64,000 bases of DNA, from NCBI GenBank assembly GCA_019914945.1, contig CM034099.1:2480001-2544000 (forward strand). The letters are read 5' to 3'. The stretch is from Typha latifolia (lineage: Eukaryota > Streptophyta > Magnoliopsida > Poales > Typhaceae). Of the stretch, positions 11,632-24,810 are shown piece after piece (within the stretch, counting starts at the first letter, position 1; each line of letters begins with the position of its first letter). A program made the translations under genes and the position numbers. The notes under the pieces were generated by a model that searched no databases, was not told the DNA's origin, and saw nothing but the letters and a program-made list of their open reading frames with translations.

Positions 11632-14600
11632 ATGGAATCGTATTCCGAGGAGCATGACGGAGAGGTAGCCGGCGGAGTGTCGGAGGAAGGATCGCCATCG
11701 TCGGAGCTCCGTTTCGAGGGTCTCGGCGCCGGGAATGGTGGCGGGAAGGCGGATCCTAGGGTTTCGTCGCTCGTTGGGGCGAGGTACAAGTCGATGTCGC
11801 CGGCTCGCCTCCCGATCTCGCGGGAGCCATGCCTCACGATCCCCTCCGGGTTTAGCCCCTCCGCGCTGCTCGAATCCCCCGTCCTCCTCACCAACATCAA
11901 GGTACGATATCTGTCCCATCTTCTATTTTGTGCTCAATACGCTCCATTTAGCCAATAATTTCTAGTTTTGAGACGTCGCGATCGAGTTTCTTTCTTCTTT
12001 ATTTTATTTTATTTTATTTGAGAACCTGTTGTTTTTTCTTGCTCTCTTTTGAGCGGGTGGAAAAGAATAATTTTAAGTATTTTATAATTGCCACCAAAAT
12101 CTCACTTTAAAGAATTATAATTAACCACGATTTCGACATTTCTTAACGTAGATTCTCACTCGTGAGTGGATCGGCTCCAATTTGTTGCTCTGTAGGTGGC
12201 AACAAAAGAAAAAAAAAATGAATTTTGAAAATTTTGTTCCCAAATTCTCTCTTTAAAACTTAAAAACTTCGCTTTTGCTTTAGTGTGCAGCAGTGCTCCC
12301 GTCAATTTATGAATGTATATGATCTGTCTATGATGCCAAATTGTGTCGGTCTCGAGTTCAAACTTTTTAGGTAATGTGGAGGCAAAAATATGGGGAAAAA
12401 AAAGAGAGAAGTTGGTGGACTCCATCATCTATGGCCGTTAATGGGATTCCGATGCCCACTTCACGTCATTCTGTTTTCCACACCTTTATGCGGGTATATT
12501 TGGCATCAAATTATAAGAAAACACCTGCTTTACCAGTCACTTGGATTGCGCATCTATCTCTTGAGTTAGTCTCTACTTTATTTACCTCTTCTGGTGTAAT
12601 ATGCTTCGGGGAACCCATTCTTTTATGGATGCTCTTGTACTTTTATGCTCTCTGAGCTCATTTGGAGAGGGGCTCTGATTTTGTCATAAGCCTCACATCA
12701 TGTACTTGCAGAATTGTTCTGTACTATTTCCACTTGGGAGATGGAGAGAAAAAAAGAAGATCATCTGGGTGTTTCTCCTGTGGGGCTCTTTATTGATCTC
12801 AATAAAATCAGTTTGTCGTGAGCCTCCTGTTGATGGTCTCTAGATTGTTAATTGATTTTCTTTTGGAATACACTTATTGAACTCAATAAATGGCTCTTCC
12901 ATGAAGCCAGAGCCATTTGGAAAGAGATGGTCACAAATATGAAGGAAACTAATGAAATGGTATTATTTTTTTATGGTTGTTTTGTTAGCTAATGCCTGAA
13001 AATATTTCAGTTTCGGTTTGGTCTTTTAACTGAACGAACTTTTTTGCTTCAGCTGGCTTATACATCAATATATCATACTCTTATTAGGTATCATTTCAGT
13101 TACTTTGTCTAGCACTGATATTTGAGTTTGGTGTAAATTAAGAAATGCTGTACGCAAGGTACTGGAGGCGGGGAGGTGCATGAATTCTGTATTCCTGGTT
13201 CTTTTTATTACCTAAAATTCTGTTTTAGATGATTGTGCATGGGAATGGATGTCTCTACATTGGTATTTGGAAGTTTGCGTTGCTTCTTTGTGAAAAGCAT
13301 CTTTACACTAGAGGGATGTTAATAATATCTCCACTTGCCTTCCCTACAAATTCGTAAATTTTTTACAACTACAGCTTTTTTAATGGACCAAGTGACCAAC
13401 GATTAGTCTGGTTGGTCCTGCAGTCAAATATCTTCTGGAAGGATGTATTTTGGCATCACTTTTGTAATTGATTTGATGGTTGGACCTAGTGCATATCATT
13501 TTTCTTTTAAATCTTCTTTGTAATAGCTTAAGGATATATCTAATGTAAACTTTGTGACTATATGTGATACTATTTTAGTTAGTTTGTTCTGCAGGTATAT
13601 AGAGTAAATGGAGTCATCATGGACTGCTAAAGTGGAATTGCAAATTCTTTCATTTCTTTCATCTTAGAAGTGAATATAACATCCGATTTCTAATCACTGC
13701 AGTAAAAAAAAGTTATTTGTTTGCTGTCTTCTTGCAGTCTGAGCCCTCACCAACCACCGGTACCTTCAAAATGTCTTATGTGATGAACAAAACTGTTCAT
13801 TCAGAGACATTAACTTCATCAAGGGAGACTTCTTTGAGCAGTAGATATAATGATGAGTGCTCTGGAGATTTCGAGTTCAAGCCCCATGTAGGATCATTTC
13901 TGCCGTCAGCTGTACCCATATCACAAACTTCAGTTACTTTCCTTCTTTATAATTTATAGTTGTTACATTTGTGAAGTACATAACTATCTTGTAAATCTCA
14001 CAAAATTATTACAAATTCGAAAGCATGTCATTTCTTTAGAATTTTAGCGACTTGATTTAGTTGTTTGCCAGCATATAAAACAATTAAACTACAATTAGAG
14101 CTTACTTAGAAAATTGTGCTGGAAGACTGGTTCAGCTTAATTAACTTGACCTAGTTTTCTTTCCTGTTTTGATGGATTCACTATTATATATATACCTTCT
14201 CTTTCACCTGGTGCTGACTAAATAGGTGAAAATCGATTCACTGTTAAAAAATAAGTTCATAACATAACTGCTGGGCTATGCGAAGAGAACTTTTCGAGCC
14301 CATTGGTGCTGCACAGCATATGTACTTTCTCTTGTTTCTTTTCCATTCTCTAGCTCCATGGTTTCTTCCCTCTATACTGGATCCACTCTCTTGGCTCAGT
14401 TCTGTGTTATTTTAGGAGGAAGAGAAGTTTGGTAGGAATGCAAATGAGAATTTTTTGGAACTCTACTAAATCTGAGGGTCCAATCAGAAAATATGTTTAT
14501 TTGATGGATCTTATTCATCTAGAGCTTATAATAGTCTTTTTGAAGGTTGCTTTGATCTCTTAAATAATACTGTTGTCCAGTGCTGCATCACCGCTTGATT

Positions 14601-16979
14601 ATGTATTATTGGTCTTATTGATTTGTGACCCAGGTTATCCTCTGAATATGAGTTTTCTAGGACTGTTGGTCTTTCTATGCCTATTTATTGTTTTGGCTCT
14701 GAATGAATATGGCTTCGTTGTTACTTGTTACTATCTCCCTAGTACTCTTTTTTTTTCTTTTGTCTCTAGGGTTCTGCTGACCATAATCTACAACACCAAG
14801 AACCTTTTGTACTAAATCAAAGTCAAGCCCACAGTCATACATTGACATCCAGCAAATTTGTTATAGCTGAGAATAAGGTTCTCACTTCACATGAATTGAC
14901 TAATTCGGTAATTATAGAAATTGCATCAAGTCAACATGTTGAAAAACTTAAGTGTTAATATGCTGACTGAAATAGCTTCTCTGTGGATTACAGCAATCAA
15001 ATGATTCAGAGAAAAACACACAGGCATTACAATCTGATCCTAGTGGATCTAGTTCCATCGCTGTTGTTGAAAAGTTTGCGGAAGATGGATATAACTGGCG
15101 TAAATATGGGCAGAAACATGTTAAAGGAAGTGAAAATCCTCGAAGCTATTACAAATGCACACATCCTAATTGCCTAGTTAAAAAGCAACTAGAACGTTCT
15201 CATGATGGACAAATAACTGAGATTATCTATAGAGGACGGCATGATCATCCTAAACCCCAGCCTAACCGCCGATTAGCGGTTGGAGCACTTCTCTGCAGTC
15301 CAGGACAGGAAAACTCTGATGGCTTAGCAAGCGGTGAAGGTAAGTAAATATCTTGTGCATTTCTTCTGACAATGCAAAATTGTCTCCTTTTGGTGCATCA
15401 TACAACTAGCTATTTATCTGCAGATAAGTCATCAAATGCTCTGAATGACGTTTCTCATCAAGTCAATCCAATTTGTATGAGTGAGCTATCTCCTGGATCA
15501 GCCAGTGATGATGATGTTGATGTTAGAGGAGGTGGGCGAGCCAACACTGGTGATGAGGTTGCTGCTTTTGATCATGATCCAGAGTCAAAGCGGAGGTGGC
15601 TTCATAACAATGGAGTTCAATGTGTGGAAATTTAGAAAATGCTCTAATATTTTCTTTTTTCTGACTTTAAGCAGGAAATTGGATGTCACTGGCATTGATT
15701 CTAGTACGATTGGTAAAGCGAACCGTGAACCACGTGTGGTTGTTCAAACTATTAGTGAAGTTGACATCTTGGACGATGGGTACCGCTGGCGCAAATATGG
15801 TCAGAAAGTTGTGAAAGGAAATCCTAATCCAAGGTAAACTTTGATATTCCAGCATATAATATGCTTCCTTTTGTATATCTTATTATCAGTAATGTTAATC
15901 AAGTGCACTGATTTCCTGCACATTGAAATGTAACTTAGAGACTCCCATGGTTTGAAGTGGTCTTGTGCATCCAGACTCCCGTTTATCTGGATTTATCCTG
16001 AGATATGCTTGTAATCATTTTAAATGTTACACCAACAATGTTTATACTGTCAGTGTTGAAGGGTAAGCTTTAACAGCATTTTGGTCGAACTTCAGCAGAT
16101 GCATAACTCCCATGAATACAATGCATTGTCCTTATCACATCTATATACAAAAGTCTGAATTTATATATGTGCCACCATGTTATTCTAGATAACATACAAG
16201 CAATCAAAATCTTTGGAATTTTATGTATATGTGAACAAATAAATTTCTTAGTAAATACTGCCATTATATTAAACACCCTTGTTATGGGATGAGGGATAAG
16301 AGAACAGTAGGGAGGAGAGAAAGAACTGTATTAAACTACAACTGCAGTGGCCCTCGGAAGATAACAATATACTCATATATCTAACCAAGTAATTTTTTTT
16401 TTGAATTACAGGAGTTATTACAAATGCACATATATAGGATGTCCTGTCAGGAAACATGTTGAGAGGGCATCACACGATCCGAAAGCAGTAATAACCACGT
16501 ACGAGGGCAAGCACAATCATGATGTACCTGCTGCAAGGACTTCTGGCTATGAGATGTCTGCACCAGCAGTACCAAATAATATGAATCCAATCGACAACCA
16601 TATTCCAACAGCTCTAAGTGATATGTTGAGGGCATGCGACGCAAGGGCCATCTCCCACCAATACAGTCAACCAGATGAGAGCGACACAATCAGCCTTGAC
16701 CTCGGTGTCGGGATCAGCCCAAATCACGGCAGCACTGCAGATGAGATGCAGTCCTCAGGAGCAGACCAAATTCATCAACATCAAAAGCAACCTGGTAGTT
16801 CTGGTTCCGATAATGCAGTTATTCAAGCAACCCCTGTAACACTATACGGAAGTTCAAGCAACAAAATATATGGATCTAGAGAAGACAAAAATGAGGGCTT
16901 TACATTCAAAACAACACCTATGAATTACTCATCTCACTTGTATTATACAAACGCTGGGAATTTAATCTTGGGTCCATAA
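11632..16979 (+). CDS. Group I WRKY transcription factor, WRKY20-like
   Basis: I assemble seven exons: 11632-11901, 13738-13911, 14770-14907, 14994-15339, 15424-15595, 15675-15833 and 16412-16979, giving 608 residues in consistent phase. The N-terminal region carries [24 protein letters not shown] and EPSPTTGTF, typical of group I activators. Two WRKY domains follow, each with an intact WRKYGQK heptad (about residues 229-235 and 405-411) and a C-X4-C...H-X-H zinc site; the C-terminal domain is normally the DNA-binding one, for W-box sites. The last intron splits an Arg codon inside the second domain, the conserved phase-2 position. [19 protein letters not shown] and the C-terminal [15 protein letters not shown] block match my memory of Arabidopsis WRKY20. 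The exon 2 donor could instead lie at 13886/13887, shortening the protein by eight or nine residues. The exon 5 donor (GTGGCT) is weak. The start was chosen because upstream sequence in frame is unlike the family. Confidence 0.93.
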
Positions 16980-18406
16980 GATTGTCAGCTGGTTATTGTA
17001 CAATTCCAACTTCAGATATTTCTCAATTTTCAGGTCATAATAAGACAGTGAATATTATTCCTGGTAACTTGTATAATCTTGTTCAATTATGTAATGCAAT
17101 GCTTATGAGGAGATAAGTTGCACTGTCCTGCAAATAGTTCTGATTTGGATTTTCTTTTTAACACTCTGGAACTCCTCCTGTTGTTGATTTTGTAACTCGC
17201 TACGTTCACATACTTACAATTCTACAATGTAAAGCTCCATGCTTCCATCAATAGGTTAAATTGGTGCTCTGCAAGACTGCAACCGATCAGGAAGGTAGCT
17301 TGTGTGCATGAACGTTTTCGAGTCGAGTACATCCATGTTACAAGTATATACATGTATTAGTATGTAATTCCAAATCCAAATCCAAATAAGTTTAGTCAAA
17401 GCTATCATCATTTTTTTTTCTTTCTTTTGATTAAATCATCATTGTAATTTTATTGTGAAGGTAACATTGGAAGGTAGTTATGGTTCAAGTGGGCCTAAAA
17501 CAGAGATGCATGAATGCTATCTTTTTAGGTATATCTGCTAAATCCAAATCAAACTTTATGTGAAAAGTTTTCTTTTAATAGGATCGATACTGAAATCTTT
17601 ACGATTTGTTCCTCTATCTACCAAGTATTACATATTTGAGTTCCTATATAAAAGGTAGTGAGCATCAATCATCTTGAGGCCCAGGGTTTGATTCCATCTC
17701 ACCTATTATATTTTTCTGTTCCCTAAGGTAAGACTGTTTCTTTTTTCTTCTCCTCCCTTCTCTTCTCTACTGATTTAAACCACACTTAAATAGTGAAGGA
17801 TATTCCTTAAGATAATGCTACACTTTTAAATGCCTAGGTCTAGCTCTTGAAAGTATCTTAATACACTATCTAAATTAATGCAGGAATACTTCTGTTCACA
17901 AATGTACTCTCAGATTGCGAATTTTGAATAAAAAACCACCCGACCTTGTTATTTCCTATCGCCGGGAGATTATAAAGAAGATAACTGTGGATGAAGAAGT
18001 CAAGATTGTATAAAGAACAAATAATCCTAGTAACTCCAATCAGCATTATCTGCAATTTTTTTCCTCCTTGTTAAGCAATTTAAAAGTCCTAATATTATGA
18101 ATATACCCTACACTCAGTCTATCGAATACATATATACATACAGTGTGTATACTTTAGAGTTTAGATAAAGCAAATAATGTAAAGTGAGACAAATGATGAT
18201 GAATGTAGGCAGAAGAAACCAGGATGACATACTCTTACGCCTTTCAAGGCACTTTTCCAATCTTCAAGTTTGTTGTTACAAACTACGAATGATTATTATC
18301 AAGAAGTTGGTCCTAACTTTTAACAAATAATAGAGCTAGATCTTCAGATTAACACACCCTAAAGGGCAATTCATAGGTATACCAGGTTACTAGTTAGATC
18401 AGCACT
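16980..18406. other. Spacer between convergent WRKY and GRAS genes
   Basis: This contains the two facing 3' untranslated regions and AT-rich sequence. Near 17660-17705 there is a tRNA-B-box-like string (GGTTTGATTCC), possibly an old SINE trace, but no matching A box or tail was found. Confidence 0.55.
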
Positions 18407-20014
18407 TCACTTCCATGCACAAGAGACGACCAAAGGTCTGTTCATCCAGCCAAGATAAAGTACACCATCTCTCTCTTCAAGCCTATAGTTCTCACAGTAA
18501 CTTTCTAACAGCGCCTTGATGGTGGCATTGACCGTAGGACTCAGAGGATATGGCCTAAATCCAGCCATTGTAAACCGTGCCTTCCATTTTCCAAAAAGTT
18601 CATGTCGTTCCACCCTTTCAGGACCCTCGCAAGCAATTATGTTAACAATGTCTCTAGCCAAGCAATGTTGCTCTACGCTGATCCGTTCCTTGTCCTCCCT
18701 AGGGAGAATGACATCTATTGACTGAAAGATGGCATTGTAGTAATCAAGAGTCTCCAAGAACCTTGGGAAGAATGGAGCCGTGTTTGTGTTGGATTCTAAT
18801 TCCACGAGAGTCACTACCTTTGGAGATAGGCTCTTGGTCATCCTCAAAAGCCTATCTCGGTGATTCACAGTGCTCACACTTTCATCAGGAATATGATGGA
18901 GCTGGAAAGCAAAGTTCACAACTAAGGCCTCTCCACGCCTAACCCCGAGATGCTCGAGTTCTACATCACAGCTAGACATGGCCACAGCATGGAATTCAAA
19001 GGGCACATTACATGACTCAGCAAGCCGAGACAGTCTCTGTCCCACTAGATGTAGTCCACCTCCTCGGGCATAAGCAGAAAAAGAATCATCAATGCCAGTG
19101 ATTCTTATGCATGGTGGTCCACCAGGCCTTGCTGCGAGGGCCTGAATTAGAGTTACCCACTGACTTCCCTGTGCAATCTGGAAATCAATGATGTGAACCA
19201 TGTTGTCCCCCTTAACAGCCTCTGCAATTGCACCATTTGCTGACATGTAGCCAAACTTGAAGTAGGGACACACCTCGTAAAGGATGTTCATGTAGGAGAG
19301 AAGGTCAGAACTCGTAGGTTCTTTACATTTTAAAGCTTTGTAGATTGAACTGCCAGACGAACCAAGTCTAGCAACAAGACCTTCCAATATATATGCTCCC
19401 AAACGTTGGATCGGTTCCCCAGAGACTGAAACCATCTGCTTTAACTCGGGAATCAACCAATCTAGTGCACGCATATCATTCTCAGCTACAGCTCCAGCAC
19501 ACGCTATGAGTATTTGTTTCAAGTCTCCTCTATTAATCCCTATCGTTTGCCTCCATTGACTTGCCTCCAGAGAAAGGTGGCTGGTGAAGGAGCTATCTGA
19601 GCTATTTATGTCAGAGTCAGGCCCAAGCATTGCACTCTCCAGTTCCCTTAGTTTAAGTTTGAGATCATTTAGATCCTCAGTAATACATGAAGCACTTACA
19701 GGGGATCCATAAGTGTTGTCTGACTGACCATCCTGCTGTGATAATGGGCTTCCACTTGCAGGAGAGAAATTAAGAGGAGACTTGAGTGTTGTTGAATAAC
19801 AACCATTTGAGATGGAAGAATCCAGTGTGCAGAACTGACCATGAGCTGTCTGAGAGTGAATATCTGTTTTTTGGGATCCATCATCAGAGGAAGGACAGTC
19901 AAAGGATTGGTGATTTTGCAGTGGAAAATGGGATTCTGCTTCTCTTACTGACATGGAATTATGATTATAGTACGATGTCTGGGTCTTATGTGAATAGTTG
20001 CGCTGCTTAGGCAT
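18407..20014 (-). CDS. GRAS transcription regulator, PAT1/CIGR1 (SCL5/SCL21) type
   Basis: This is an intronless 535-residue reading frame. The start is the first ATG in frame (MPKQRNYSHK). The N-terminus is Ser/Gln-rich and holds the PAT1-branch block SGSPLSQQDGQSDNTYGSPV and ITEDLNDLKLKLRELE. The GRAS domain fills about 160-535. It has the LHR I region (DLKQILIACAGAVAEND), VHIID (273-277, MVHIIDFQIAQGSQW), the second Leu-rich region, PFYRE (APFFPRFLETLDYYNAIF) and SAW (ending LVVSCAWK). All core motifs are complete. In Arabidopsis PAT1 promotes phytochrome A signalling; rice CIGR1/2 are induced by chitin elicitor and gibberellin. The protein lacks DELLA and so should not be gibberellin-degraded in that way. 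The transcript probably has a long leader with several upstream ORFs and a leader intron from about 22862 to 20282. Confidence 0.94.
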   Translation of the reverse strand: MPKQRNYSHKTQTSYYNHNSMSVREAESHFPLQNHQSFDCPSSDDGSQKTDIHSQTAHGQFCTLDSSISNGCYSTTLKSPLNFSPASGSPLSQQDGQSDNTYGSPVSASCITEDLNDLKLKLRELESAMLGPDSDINSSDSSFTSHLSLEASQWRQTIGINRGDLKQILIACAGAVAENDMRALDWLIPELKQMVSVSGEPIQRLGAYILEGLVARLGSSGSSIYKALKCKEPTSSDLLSYMNILYEVCPYFKFGYMSANGAIAEAVKGDNMVHIIDFQIAQGSQWVTLIQALAARPGGPPCIRITGIDDSFSAYARGGGLHLVGQRLSRLAESCNVPFEFHAVAMSSCDVELEHLGVRRGEALVVNFAFQLHHIPDESVSTVNHRDRLLRMTKSLSPKVVTLVELESNTNTAPFFPRFLETLDYYNAIFQSIDVILPREDKERISVEQHCLARDIVNIIACEGPERVERHELFGKWKARFTMAGFRPYPLSPTVNATIKALLESYCENYRLEERDGVLYLGWMNRPLVVSCAWK

Positions 20015-20281
20015 TGTTATCACTGTATGCCTTATAGGAGAAGCCGGCAAGTCAAAATCTCAGACTGTATTAACCAAATACTTGGTGTTCTTGCCACCAG
20101 ATTGTATCATCCAAAACACTGAAAGTTGTCGTCTTGTTAAATCCCCCTAGTTTCGGTCTTTGTTGCTAAATGGAAATGGCATATATTTCATATCTGAAGA
20201 GCTCCTATTGCTCAAGGTACCATCTTAATTCATCAAGGAAGATCAATGCCTCATCTCTCTGAGGTTAAGACCAACATAGAT
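20015..20281 (-). promoter_or_regulatory. GRAS gene 5' leader with a cluster of six upstream ORFs
   Basis: Reading the minus strand from a likely splice acceptor (TTCTTTCTCCCAG, exon starting at 20281) to the GRAS start, I find six upstream ATGs with short frames, all closed before the main start. They encode 8 residues (from 20277), 3, 2, 3, 14 (20191-20147) and 16 (20110-20060) residues. Such leaders commonly reduce translation of the main frame. The splice acceptor is inferred from consensus only. Confidence 0.6.
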
Positions 20282-22862
20282 CTGGGAGAAAGAACATATC
20301 AGCACACCAAAAGAAAAAAAAGAGGAAGAATGAGTTGCAGCAAATAATAAGCGTTTAAGTGCATTGCCAATTTTTTGCAGCATAGAACACTAGTAGAAGT
20401 CATACAAATGTGTACTGTTACCAAAAAAGTTGATCTGTTCATCAGTTCTGTTATTCATGCATGCAACAATAGAATACTGCCTTTCAGCATGAAGAGATAT
20501 TACAAATTTGATAGACCAATTTCAATTTCAGTCTTAGTCCAAATGAGCTCTGGCTCTTGCACATCAGGCAATTTTGGTGGAGCATAAAACCATTTGTTAG
20601 TTTCTTTCAAGATTAAAATAAATAGAATTACAATAATAAGTTATATATCAGAGAAAATAAGGCATGTGCCCTTTATGTATATATGTATTAGAGATTCACT
20701 GAAAAAGACAAAACAAGGTTTATTCTATTTTTATTTCACTATCTTCATAGAATTTACACTAAATTGATATGAATTATTCGGATAGGATTCCTCAACCAAT
20801 ATCATATCAAGATATGAGGATGGATAGACAAATTGAGATCTATTTCAACAAAACCCGGATATGGAATTGGGGCAGATATGATATTTGTCCAAACATTTTC
20901 ACCCCTACAATCAACCACTTGAAAAAAAAAAACCTGCAATTTCACATCAGCAAAGAAATAATACTATAAATATTCCTAATCATTTTAGTTGGATAAAGAA
21001 TACTCTTTCCTATACTAATATTCATTTTTAGCTTTGAATCTAGGAATTGATTCTTGAGACTCAGAATTTCAAATAGATAACGCTAACATGGCAGGCCAGG
21101 ATATGATTGGTTAAAGTTTCTGGGCAGTATGGGATTAGGGACCGCTGAAGAGAAAAAGGTTATTAAAGAAGATGATAAGCCAACTTGAGACTTACTCAAC
21201 AATTTATTATAAAACCATACAAATTTCAGAAACTCACCCTTGTTATAGGCATCACAAAAGATTGGACAGGAAAATATCCTGCTTATCAAAGTTAATTTTA
21301 TGAACTCAATTTGACTATAAGTACAACATCAAAAGTCATAACAAAAATACCTTAGAAAAATAACCTGAAGTACATAAATGTTCCCTCTACTACTCAATTA
21401 AGCAGCAAATGCTGAATTCAAGATGATCAATAACATCAGTTGACCAACCCTGTTTAACTTATGAACATACTCCATCAAACTATCAATCATGACTGCAGGT
21501 AATACTATCTTTCGAATCTGACTAGATTTGGATACTTTGGCAAGTCATATATTGAAGTTCAGTATTGAGAACTGAAAGAAATAAAAAAAATAAAAAAAGA
21601 AAAGATGAAGATAGAACTGACTGAATGCTGATGTAGGTTACTGCAGCTGAATCATATCATACATTATACATATCACAACTTGATAGCTAATAATCATGTC
21701 CATTAATATTTACCACAATCACCAACTTTGCATACAGAACTTAAGCTCTCTTTACAGCTCTTACTATAGCAGATCTATTCTTAAAAAGTTTCACTGGCTT
21801 GTGCTCAACATTTGTTGCAGATTCAAGAACTTTTCTGATATAGGATCTCAAGAACTTTGCAGATGAATATTCATGTTTTGTACAATAAATAGACCTACGA
21901 GCCACCTAACATTGAAAAGAGAAGCAATTGGACAAGTGGAGTTCCATTAGCATTTGACTAATATGAGATGTGTATGGAAAATGGTTTTCAGCCAGAGATA
22001 TGGATAGATACGAAAGGATTATAAAGCAAATAACACATTGAGAAATCTCTCCCAACTGCTGAATAGAAGTAGCTGTTACTTCATATGACCTCTAGAATTT
22101 GGACTTTCTTATAAAGGCCTTTTCTAGTTTTCTTCTTCTGGGGCCCAGTATCGCCTTCCCAGTAGCTCTCATTCTGATTTTAAAACTTGCATTGATCTCA
22201 AAAAAATGTCTGGCCAACGACTCAAAATTACCAATGATTAAATGAATTAAAAGTTCTATTATATAATTATTTGTGATTAAGAAAAGTTGTAAAAACAATC
22301 TACTTCAGCTTAGACAGATGCAAGTGACTTGTGAACTGTGAACCATCCCTCTTAAATCAAATGAACTAATTGTTTCATTCTAAAAAGAACTTGAGCAACA
22401 TCTAATTCTCAACCCTATTTTAAGGACCAATTCTAAAGGATCCTCACAACAGATGAAATTGAGGCCCTAGCTATTACCAAAACCTTCGATTCTTCTGACG
22501 GCCTCGAACTAAGTTTACACAAGCAAATTGAGTTCTCCAGAACAAGAAAATGTATAAGATAGGGAGGATCTAGTAATCCTCCCTATATAAAGAAAAGACC
22601 AGCATGGAAACGCCATGAAAACATACTATTTAACTCATGAATCTAAAGCAAAATTTAAAAACTATATATATGTATAAAAGAATCAAGCAGGAACAAAGAG
22701 ACCCACATCATTATTCCACCGAACAAGACGATTTCATGCCAAATTTAGAGATCTCTAGGTTAGGTAGGAAAACACAGCTTATGGAGAACGCAGACATCAT
22801 AAACGGCTCCAAATAGACAAATTTAGTGGAAAATTATTGGAAAATGATCGAACTTGACATAC
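20282..22862 (-). other. Probable leader intron of the GRAS gene
   Basis: A donor-like AAAAGG/GTATGT on the minus strand (donor G at 22862) and the acceptor at 20282 would bound a 2.6-kb AT-rich intron in the 5' untranslated region. No coding frame of note lies within it. A first noncoding exon would lie at about 22863-23060. PAT1-type genes often have leader introns, but transcript evidence is needed. Confidence 0.45.
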
Positions 22863-24464
22863 CCTTTTAGTAATCTCCGATGCCTGTTCACTTCCAGCCC
22901 TCCAGGATGAGCACAAATTAACGAGTGGAAAAGGGAGAACTTATGCTCACAATAAAGTAAACTGCTACGCCGAACAGCAAATGCCCCCTTTCTTAGTCTA
23001 CAATTACATCATTGCCTACCGTCGTCGCATTTCCGCTTGCTGTTAAGCCTAACAATTTTCTACGCAAAGCTAATTCAATCATGATGTGTGTGGTCTTAAA
23101 ATACTAAACCAAATGTAAAAATTGTAAAAAAAAAAATCATTGCGAAGAAAGGAGTTGTAGACCAGAAAGAGAGACCGAGGGTCATTTTGTAAATCAACGC
23201 GAGTTGTGGACTAGAAGAAGGAACGTCTGATCCACATGCTTCCGCGTAACGCCTTTTAATTATCTTTTCATTCTGGAAAGTTCCTCTTAACCCATCTACC
23301 ACGCCGACGGACGCGACCACATGCGAAGTTTCCGTACTACCGAGTACACATTCGTTCAAATACTCTGACTTTGGCGTCCGATTTTATATTTTATATAATT
23401 CATCCCAAACGGTGGTTTATCGATGGCAGCCGATCTTACTAACAACTCACCGTTTCTCGTGGACTTTGTATAAATGTACAACAGATATCTATATCTAGGA
23501 AAGCATGTACACTGGAGCAATTTATTAATATTTAATTGATTCGACTTCGATCCTAAATAATATTGTGGAAAAACTATTTGGTAATTTGATAGCTTGACTC
23601 AATTTGGCTGATTGCTCAGCAGTACGATTAGCTTTGATGATGAATAGCTCGACAATGCGACAGCTTGGAATAGATCTCGATGACATTTAGTTCAAAATAA
23701 TTGTTCGGCTACGCATATAATTTGAAGCTTACATTAGGCAGCTAAAAGTTTGGCGGGGGGCTTAAGTGCCTCTGTATCTAAAAAAGTTTGGCCATTTGTT
23801 CAGTCCATATCTAACTTTCAGACTTATGAATGATAAAAAAAAACTATTAATATTTAAAATAATATAAGAGTCTGATACACAGAAAGGAAAAAAAAAAGGA
23901 ATAGACCGAAATTTGTTTGACATGAGCTATAAGATACGACCTAAAAGAACTCCAAAAGTAGAAAGATTTTAAATTATCCACCCAGCAATAACTAAAAGGT
24001 TTAAAAGTTGTAGTGCTTAGACTTGACCACAATGACCAACCAGCAAAAGTGGTCAGATCTAATCACTTACAAGCACTGACTGTAACCTAATAGCGCAACC
24101 ATCTCTTGGCATATATATAAAAGAAAAGCTCTATTTGTCCTATGGAGTCATTGAAGAGCTCCTGTTTGTGCGAGACTGTACAGCAGTTGAGAGAACGAGA
24201 AAGCTCTGAATTACTCATTAATTAAAAGCCGAGCACGATTTCCTATGGAGCTCAAGAGCGTAATTTGTTAATTAGACATCCTTGCTCTACAAGCAGTAGA
24301 CATAGTCTTACCAGCAAAACAAGCTTGTCTTCTTCGGCGAGCACGACTTCCTATGCGCCTTTAGCACTCCCATTATTGGCCGCAGCTTCACACTTCGACT
24401 TCCCAACCCTTATAGTAACCCGATGACCTTTTTATTTATCTTTGGGAGAATTATATTTCACAAT

Positions 24465-24806
24465 TCACATATTTTTCACAATTTCTCGTTCACATTTTAA
24501 GTTGTCCATGGCTATCTTTGGGTGAGCACTCCCTTCGTCTACACCTCGGCCTTCGGCTCCGCCGCCACCGCCACCGCGGTAACACTTGCGAGCCTTGAGG
24601 GGAAGAGGAGTCACGGAGGAGGGGGAGGGAGGCAACATTGGAGTAGACCACCATCTCGTCGGCGGAGAGAAGGCCGAGGGGGAAGCCGGCTTGGACGGGG
24701 GAGTGTGAGCTTCATCTTTCTTGGGGGATGATAGAGGAGAAGGTAGCAGATGAGAGAAGAGACGACGAGAGTTCATTCTCGGGACTTTTTTTTGTTTTAC
24801 ATACAT
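24465..24806 (-). CDS. Unrecognised 113-residue Pro/Ser-rich open frame
   Basis: The frame begins with ATG and encodes a Pro/Ser-rich middle (PPSKPASPSAFSPPTRWW), then a Gly-rich run. It matches no family I know. The GC-rich island within an AT-rich spacer could be a gene fragment captured by a transposon or a chance frame in low-complexity DNA. No promoter, intron or homologous neighbour supports it. Confidence 0.2.
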   Translation of the reverse strand: MYVKQKKVPRMNSRRLFSHLLPSPLSSPKKDEAHTPPSKPASPSAFSPPTRWWSTPMLPPSPSSVTPLPLKARKCYRGGGGGGAEGRGVDEGSAHPKIAMDNLKCEREIVKNM

Positions 24807-24810
24807 TCAA

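Noticed and set aside
17655..17705. tRNA or SINE trace with GGTTTGATTCC
   Set aside because: No cloverleaf can be folded and no A box or repeat partner was found.
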